NCBI RefSeq assembly: GCF_004379255.2
Contig: NC_056049.1
Location: forward strand, 9,176,001-9,240,000
Direction of reading: 5' to 3'
Origin: Salvia splendens
Taxonomy: Eukaryota > Streptophyta > Magnoliopsida > Lamiales > Lamiaceae
DNA length: 64,000 nt
This document shows, one piece after another, positions 12,201 to 21,200 of this stretch. The translations under genes and the position numbers were made by a program. The notes beneath the pieces are model-generated. The model was not told where the DNA came from. It was given only the letters and a program-made list of their open reading frames with translations, and searched no databases. Each line of letters starts with the position of its first letter. Positions within the stretch are counted from its first letter, which is position 1.

Positions 12201-15200
12201 AGCAGGGGGCCGACGTCGTGCTGCCTCTGTACAGCCGAGAGATAGCAGCTCGGCTTCAGAATCTGCCGCTCCTTGAGGAGCTCGCTTCATCCTCGGTCCT
12301 GCTTTCTGCAGACCGAGTCCGGAGTTGTCGAGCTGATCGGGACGAGAACCTGGAGGCCATCTTTGCCTCCGTGGGACCCGTTTCACCCGCTTCGACTTAC
12401 AACGGAGAGGGTGAGGCCGAGCCGCTGGAGCCGGAGGCCGAAGTCGAGCGGGCCGGGCATCCGGAGAAGGAAGCCGATCAGGAGGCGGAGGCGAGGCCGG
12501 CAGGACGCGAGGCCGAGGCTGAGGTAGCTGAACCAGAGCGAGGAGCCGGAGACGAAGCTGGCGGAGTATGATTTCGTCTCCCTTCTCTTACTCTGGTTTC
12601 TTCCTTGTAAAATGGCCTTGAAGCCCTCCTAGTGTAAAAAATTTTCCTTGTGAATGAAAAATTCTCTACACTTGTCTTCGTATAGCTTTTCGTACTCGCC
12701 TTTACTCCTGTTGTATTTTACTATCTGCCCGGTACAGCTGCCGAACTAATATAGTTGCTTTGTACTCAAGGAGATGGAGATACTTCACTGGAAACGGCTG
12801 TACTCTTCGGCTTTAGACGAAGCTGAGAAAAGAGCTATAGCCGATCAGACGAAGAATGACGAGCTTCTGGCTCGTTTAGTGAAGCTGGAGGCCGATAATA
12901 AGGACTTAGAGTCCGATAAGAAGGATCTGGAGGCCGAGCTGAATACGACCGTTGCTGAGAGGACTGCGTACGAGGATTACATCCGTGTGCGCGGGGGATT
13001 GACCATATCAGATGTTCAGAGTCGAGTTGACGAACTGTGGGAGGAATATCATGTACTCCGGAGGAACAATGCGCTGGAGAGCTCGGCTTGCCAACAAGTT
13101 GTGAAATCATTACGGCGCTGGGCTTCTCGGTACGACATTGTTCTTTCTCGGCGCCCCTCCATAGAAAGATTCCTTCGGCATATTGTGCCAACAGATGCTC
13201 GCACTCCAGATCAAGCCTCTGGTTCCCTTGTTCAAAATCCTACTTCCAGTCAACAACGAACTCCGGAACAGCCGGAAACGTCAAGACGAGAACGGGCTCA
13301 GGAGCAACCGGAATCGTCAAGACAGGGACGGACTGAAATTCGCCGAGGAGTTGTGACTATGAGCGAGCAAGATCAGCAGATGATTATTGCAGAGACTCTT
13401 CATCGCCGAGGTGTTAGGACTTCTCGGGCTCGGGGAAGAGGCGTTGGGTCGAGGATAGCATCTCGTCGACCTGCTTATTCTTCATCTGCTCGGAACAACC
13501 GAACTCGGCTTCCAGAGGATTTTGCAGATAGGTGGCTTAACTTCAGCAACCCTGGACAGTAGAATAGTCCTTTGTAATAGCGTAACGCCATTTTGTAGGG
13601 TAGCTGAGTTGTATGCCGAACAAGATTTGAAAAATGAAATTTTGTTTTCGCTTCTAACACTGTATTTACAGCTTAGCGAAAAAATTTCATCGTACTTGTC
13701 CTCGGTCTTATGAAGTAAACTTCTTTGACCGGACTTGGTCCTTGGTCTTATGAAGTAAACTTCTTTGACCGGACTCGTCTTTGGTCTGATGAAATAAACA
13801 TCTTTGACCGGACTCGTCTTTGGTCTGATGAAATAAACATCTTTGACCGGACTCGTCTTTGGTCTGATGAAATAAACATCTTTGACCGGACTCGTCTTTG
13901 GTCTGATGAAATAAACATCTTTGACCGGACTCGTCTTTGGTCTTATGAAATAAACATCTTTGACCCGACTTGGTTTGTGTTCTAATTTGGCGATTTTTGT
14001 CGCCGGGATCGAACTTTCCCTTGTCCTAATTCGGCGAGTTTTATCGCGTGGATCGGACTTTCCCAGTTAACCGAAGTGGTCTTATGCAGTAAACCTCTTT
14101 GACCAGACATGGTCGTCCCCGGTCTTATGAGGTAAACTTCTTTGACCGAACTTGGTCGTCCTAATTCGGCGAGGTTTATCGCGTGGATCGGACTTTCCCT
14201 TATTGCAGTTCGTTTCAGACGAAGTGCTTGTTAAGCTGAATTGCGGTCTTGTATCCTCCTTGGAAGCTTGGACTCACAATCGTTGGCTTATTGCAGTTCG
14301 TTTCAGACGGACTGCTTGTTAAGCTGACTTGTGGTCTTATATCCTCCTTAGAAGCTTGGACTCACAATAGTCTTTAATAATCGATCTAAAAAGGGGATCA
14401 GTCTTTAAAGAACGATATACCTTGGTACCATTTGTAAGAGACGACAAGCACATAGAGACAAAACACATAGGGAAAAAATGAAAAAGACGAAAGAAAAAGA
14501 CTTTAAACCTTTTATAAAACGACAAGTAAAAGGTGCAAGTAAGAAACAAACAAATAAAAACATATACCCCTATGACCGAACTAGACACGAGACGGACTGA
14601 CCGGACTGTCTCTTACAAGTGGAACTTCTTGAGGTTGGAGATGTGCCAGGTTCGGGGTACTTGTTCTCCTGACATGTGAGTCAATTTATAAGACCCTTTG
14701 CCGAGGACTTCTGACACCCGATATGGACCCTCCCATGTGGGTTCGAGTTTGCCCAGCTTTTCTGCTCGGCTTACTTCGTTGTTTCTCAAGACGAGATCTC
14801 CCACTTGAAATTGAAGCTTTTTCACCCTTTGGTTATAATACCGGGCTACTTGCTCCTTATACTTGGCTGCTTTTATGCACGCCAATTCTCTTCTTTCTTC
14901 GGCGAGATCTAGTTCTGCTCTCAGTCCGTCGTCATTCATTTCTGAGGAGAAATTTAGAGTTCGGGGACTGGGTACGCCGATCTCCACCGGAATTACGGCT
15001 TCAGTGCCGTACACCAGACTATACGGAGTTTCACCGTTGGAGGTTTTTGGTGTAGTTCGGTAGGACCATAGGACTTGAGGGAGATTTTCTACCCATTGTC
15101 CTTTGGCTTGTTCTAACCGAGCTTTTAACCCTTTCACCAGAATCCGGTTCGTTACTTCCGTTTGTCCGTTTGCTTGGGGATGGGAGACCGAAGTGAACCG

Positions 15201-18200
15201 CTGTTGAATGTTCAGCTCTTGGCACCAATTCTTGAACGTCTTGTCGGTGAACTGAGTCCCATTATCCGAGATGAGGATGTGGGGTATGCCAAATCGGCAC
15301 ACTATGTTCTTCCAGACGAAGTCCAATGCCTTTGAACTCGTTATCGTAGCTAATGGTTCAGCCTCCACCCACTTCGTGAAGTAGTCCACGGCAACGATAA
15401 GGAATTTCATTTGCCGAGGAGCTTGAGGAAGTGGTCCCACTATGTCTATGCCCCATTGCATGAAAGGCCAAGGGCTTTGCATAGTGTATAGATCGGTCTG
15501 CGGCATCCTTGGGACATTTGCATGAATTTGGCACTTCGTACACTTCTTGACGAGCTGCACTGCCTCTTGTACCATGGTTGGCCAATAATATCCCCATCTC
15601 AGAACTTTTGTAGCTAAAGCTCTGGCTCCGATGTGGCTACCGCACGATCCTTCATGAACTTCTCTGAGGATGTAGTCCGTCTCTTCTGGTCCTACGCACC
15701 GCAACAACGGCTGGAGGTAAGACTTTCTAAAGAGGACTCCTTCATGAAGTTCGTACCGAAGTGCTCGGCACGTGATCTTCCGAGCTTCTCTCTTATCCTC
15801 GGGCAATTGTCCTTGATCCAGATACCGCAAGATCGGCGTCATCCAGTTCGGCGAGCTGGATACTGAATGTACCTCGGCTTCATCAATGCTTCGATGCATT
15901 AATTCTTCCACCTTTGAGCTCGGATCTGAGGCCAACTTACTTAAGGTATCTGCTCGGCTATTTTCCGCTCTGGGAATGCGGATTATCCGAAAATAGGAGA
16001 AACTTCGGCTGATGTTTTGCGCTTTGTCCAAATACTTCTTCATTCTCTCGTCACGAGCTTCACTTGTACCCAACATGTGATTTACTATGACTTGTGAATC
16101 ACAATGGACTTTGAGAGATTTGACGAGCAGACTTTGCGCTAACTGGAGTCCGGCCAGGAGGGCTTCGTACTCGGCTTCATTATTAGTAGTGGGGAATAGA
16201 AACCGAAGTGAGTAGGTTACCTCGTGTCCGTCGGGAGCGACAAGTAAAATACCAGCTCCACTTCCCATTTTGTTTGAAGCTCCATCTACGAATCCGCTCC
16301 AGCAGTCCGGCGGCTCTACTTCGGATTCCAAGGGCTGTGCTAGCTCGGCATTGGCAGAATTCTTCTGTTCGGCAATAACAGGAATTGCTTGATCGAACTT
16401 TGCTTCTGCAAGAAAATCTGCCAAGGCTTGTCCCTTGATGGCTTTCCGAGGTAGATATTCAATTGTGTGCTCTCCCAACTCTATAGCCCACTTGGCGATT
16501 CTGCCTGATGCTTCTGGTTTGGTCAACACTTGCCGAAGTGGCAGATCAGTTAAGACGCATACCTTGTGAGCATAGAAGTATGGCCGCAGTCTCCTTGCTG
16601 CATTTACTAATGCCAGAGCAATCTTTTCCAGAGGTTGATACCTGGTTTCTGGACCTCTTAATGCTCGGCTTGTAAAATAGATGGGAAGCTGCTTTAGGCC
16701 TTCTTCTCGTACAAGCACCGCGCTGATGGTTTGATCCGATGCCGCTAAGTATAAGAATATTACTTCGGCTTCGGTTGGAGCAGAGAGAATAGGAAGCTCG
16801 GCTAGGTAACTTTTGAGCTCGTCAAAGGCCTTTTTCTGCTCGGCTCCCCACTCGAACTTTGGTGCCTTTTTCAACACCTTGAAGAACGGCAGTTGCTTTT
16901 CGGCTGCTTGGGAAAGGAATCGATTCAGTGCGGCTAGACATCCGGTTAGCCTTTGCACGTCATGTATGGACTTCGGCATTGCCATGTTCTGAACGACTTG
17001 AACTTTTGAGGGGTTTGCCTTGAGTCCGTCCTTTGAAACCCAACAACCCAGAAACTTTCCCGAATCTACCAAAAAGGTACACTTTTGGGGATTAAGTTTG
17101 AGGTTGGCTTTCTTGAGCACGTTGAGAGTGGACTTGAGGTTGTGCTCGTACTCCGAAGTGCTTTTGCTTTTGACGACTATATCGTCAACATACACTTCGA
17201 CCTCCTTTCCAATCAGGTGCCGAAAAAGCTTGTCTACCATCCTTTGATAAGTGGCTCCGGCATTCTTTAAACCGAATGGCATCTTTTTAAAAGCGAAAAT
17301 GCCGAAATCAGTAATGAAGGCCGTTTTTGAAGCATCAATCTCATCCATTAAGACTTGGTGGTAGCCTTTGTATAAATCAAGAAAACAGAAAATTTCGAAG
17401 CCGATCAAAGCTTCTACTTTTTTATCTATGTTCGGAAGGGGATAGCAATCTTTGGGACAGTGCTTATTTAGATCGGTGAAATCTATGCACATCCGCCATC
17501 CTCCTTCCTTTTTCTTGATCATGACAGGATTGGCCACCCACGAAGGATACTTCACTTCGAATAACACATCCGCTCTCAGTAATTGGCGGACTTCGTCATG
17601 GATGACTTGATTTCTTTCTGCCGCAAAGAGTCTTTGCTTCTGTTTTATAGGCCGGACTGATGGATCAATATTTAACCGATGAGTGATTACCTCAGAGGGC
17701 ACTCCGGTCATGTCCAACGGAGACCATGCAAAGACATCTTTGTACTCCTTGAGGAGCTGGATGGTCTTTTCTCGGAGTAGAGGCGTTCCCGCGAAACCGA
17801 TCTTGACCGTTCTGGATGGATCATCTTCGTATAACTGAACGGTCATTGAGTTCGGCTCTGGTGTGACTTCGGTAATTTCGCTTGCCTCTGACTCCGGCTG
17901 CTGTGATTGCTATGCTTGATGATGCCGATCTGATTGCTCGGCACTTTTAAGCGCAATCTGCAGACACTCTTTTGCTCTCTTTTGATCACCTCGGATGACC
18001 GCTATCCCCCCTTTAGTGGGGAGCTTGATGGTGAGATGATAAGTAGAGCAAACGGCCCGAACTGCGTTGAGCCAGTCTCTTCCCAGGATGATGTTGTACG
18101 GAGACCGAGCTTTTACCACAAAGAACTCAATCATCGTACTGGAGCTAGTAGGCGCTTTCCCCACCGTGATCGGAAGGCTGATAATACCTTCAGGGCGGGT

Positions 18201-21200
18201 GTCCTCCTGGGTGAAGCTCTTCAGGGGAAGCGGAGCCGGACTGAGCCGAGCTGGGTCCACTTCTAGTTTGTCGAAGCACTCTTTAAAAAGAATGCTAACC
18301 GACGCTCCTGTATCCACAAACACCCTGTGGATTAGTTTGTTTGCCACTCCGGCTTGGATGACAATGGCGTCTTGGTGAGGAGAGATGGCCGGGACGGGAT
18401 CAGCATCCGAGAACGTAATCACTTCGTCCTGCTTCAGCCTTTTATGCGTTGGCTCCTCTCGATTGGAGCCTCTGCGCTCTGACTTCAGGGACGACTTGGT
18501 CTTCCCGGCAGGGAGAGCGTCGATAGTCTGGATTACTCCATCATATTGCGGCTCGTCATCGTCTTCGGGATCCGGCTGCCTTTTCGGATCTTGAGGAGCG
18601 CAGTTCGCACCTCTCTGCTTTTTATTCTTCTTTGACTGCTTGCTTTGGTATTTTTTCAATGTCCCTGCCTTCACAAGAACATCGATACCTGCAGCCAAGT
18701 TTCTGCACTCCTCGGTATCGTGACCGTGGTCTTGATGGTAGGAGCAGTAGTTATCCCGGGGTCGGCGCGCGGCTGATTTCGTCATCCGCTTTGGCTTTTC
18801 GAACAGGTCAGAGTGCAGTTCGAAAATTTCCGCTCTCGGCTTGTTCAGCGGTACGAACTGAGCGGGCGGCTTCTCGGGATTGAGACGGGGTCCCAATCTG
18901 TCTTGTACCGGAGCCTTTTGAATTCTTTCAAATGGAGTCCGGCGAGGATGCCCCTGATCGCTATGATCGGGCTTCCTTCTGTCTCCTCGGGACGATGAGC
19001 TGTCTAACGACCGTTTGCGACGGTCTGCCTCATCGGCCCGGGAGTACTGGTCCGCAATGTCCCACATTTCCTGAGCTGTCTGCGGACCGCACTCAACGAG
19101 CTTCCTGTAGAGAGCTCCGGGCAGGATTCCATTTTGGAATGCCGAGATGACAAGCAGATCGTTGAGATCGTCTACTTGCAGGCATTCCTTGTGGAATCTT
19201 GTCATAAAGTCGCTGATTTTTTCGTCGCGACCTTGACGAATGGAAAGCAGCTGAGCCGAAGTGATTCGGACTTCCGCTTTCTGAAAGAACCTCCTATGGA
19301 ATGCATCCATTAGATCTCGGTAAGATCTAATGCTGCCTTGGGGGAGGCTATCGAACCACCTTCTTGCGTTCCCGATGAGCAGCTCGGGAAACAGCTTGCA
19401 CATGTGGACCTCGTTGAGACCCTGGTTCGCCATGTTATATTGATAGCGTCCCAAGAAATCATGAGGATCCACGAGTCCGTCATAGGTTATCGACGGAGTT
19501 CGGTAGTTCTGTGGTAGGGGAGTTCGGGTAATATCGTCCGAGAACGGAGTCCTCAATGCTCCGTACACGGCGAACCCGACATTTCTTCGGTATGGAGGAG
19601 ATGGAGTTCTCCTGTGATTCCGGTACCGAGGATTCTTTCTCCTGGAAGACATGACACTACTGCGGTAGTGACTGTCTCGTATGGAGGGAGAGGGAGAATC
19701 CGCCGTTTTCGTCTCCGGCTGCTTTTGGCTTTTTTGCAGGAAGGTTAAGAATTCCTCCTGCTTTTCAGCCAAAAACAGCTTGACAGCCTCGTTCAAATCG
19801 GGCTGCTGGGCCATGAGAACTGGTGGTGGATTTATCCCTAGGCTGTTTTCCAGACCTATGGGATGGATTGGCTTCCTCCTGGTTCTCACGGGCAGGAATA
19901 CGGGTACTCTGCGATCTGGTATGCATTTTTTGGGTGGAAAAAATGGTCAAAAATTCGCTTTATCACAAATTTGGTTCTCTGTTTCCCACAGACGGCGCCA
20001 GTGATGAATCCGCGAATTATTGATGATGATGAATGCTCGTAAAAATAAATTACGACACGGAAATTTTACGTGGTTCGATTTACTGAGGTAAATCTACGTC
20101 CACGGGAAGAAATGGGGGCAGGTTTGTATTGCTTGATCTGCGAATTACAGCTTACAACACAGACTTGCTATATGACTTTTTCTCTAGAGAGATTCTAACC
20201 TCCTCCTATCAGATCTAAGTTCTATTTATATATGGAACTAAGATCGTGGCTTGCATCTCCACCCTAAGTCGTGGATGTCGTGTAGGTCATGGCCTAAGAT
20301 CGTGGATGTAGCGTAGGTCATGGCCTACGATCGTGGCCTGAGTTGACACCACGTGGTAGTGGGTGCGTTGGACATCCTGTATGGGTCCACTAACTCCTTG
20401 TTCGGTCGAATACTGAGACCGAACTGCTTTGGTTGCCGATCTTTGAGTAGAGCTTGATGCCGACCTGAGAGCAGAGCTTGATTGGTTGGCTTTTACCGAG
20501 CTGTAGGCTGAGGCCGAACTCTTTGGTAATGCCGAACTCATACTCCTGCTTTGGTTGCCGATCTGAGAGTAGAGCTTGATAGGTTGGGTTTTACCGAGCT
20601 GTAGGCTGAGGCCGAACTCTTTGGTAATGCCGAACTCATACTCTTCCTTGGGCTTTGGGCTGATGGGCCGTCATTGCTGTTGGGCTTGTTTAGTACGCAC
20701 CCCATCAGTCGCGTTTTTCTCAATATGTGGTGTGTATATAATGCGTTTGCCTTGTTTTGAACCCATCTTAATCTGTTTTGTGGTTGTAGGAGAAGCTTTA
20801 TAGCTGGCTTTTGAGGCAGCAAGAAAATGGTATTAGAGTGATGCCCGGTGACATACTCGCCTATGTGCAGGTCTCTCCTTTTTCTATGATATAAGTTGCG
20901 ATTGTACATCGTATTTCTATGCCCGTTTAAAAGTCGCCTGGTTTTGAAACCAGGCTTTGTGCACATTTTTTCTACTCTTCCTTTTGGAGTATTGGTAAAA
21001 ATGTAATGCATGTTGTCAATGAAGAATTTTTTTGATTATGTTTAACTTTGTTTCTTGAATTGTATCATTGAATAGGCAAAATCCACAGGGATGTCAAGTA
21101 GTATATGTAGTTTCCTGTTAAATTGATTCTTATGTACTGCTATGAAGTATGACCTGATGAATAATGCAACCAGTCATCTTTGTACAATGTTAATGAGTTT

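Larger units (their letters stand above)
9683..20707 (-). mobile_element. Complete Ty3/gypsy LTR retrotransposon, Tat lineage, 11,025 bp
   Basis: LTRs of 706 bp lie at both ends (TG...CA) and are flanked by the 5-bp direct repeat GTCGC at 9678-9682 and 20708-20712. Coding order on the minus strand is LTR, PBS, gag-pro, amber stop, RT-RNase H-archaeal-type RNase H-integrase, a long 3' untranslated region, PPT, LTR. The second RNase H and the opposite-strand ORFs are diagnostic of the Tat group. By eye the LTRs differ at one position (C in the left copy, G in the right, near 10270/20588), so insertion is very recent. It lies in intron 1 of the 9272-23137 gene, opposite to it. Confidence 0.95.

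Noticed and set aside
13700..13972. CRISPR-like array of short repeats
   Set aside because: Head-to-tail tandem repeat without unique spacers, in a plant retrotransposon.
13725..13985. 86-codon repetitive frame
   Set aside because: By-product of a 39-bp tandem repeat whose period is divisible by three.
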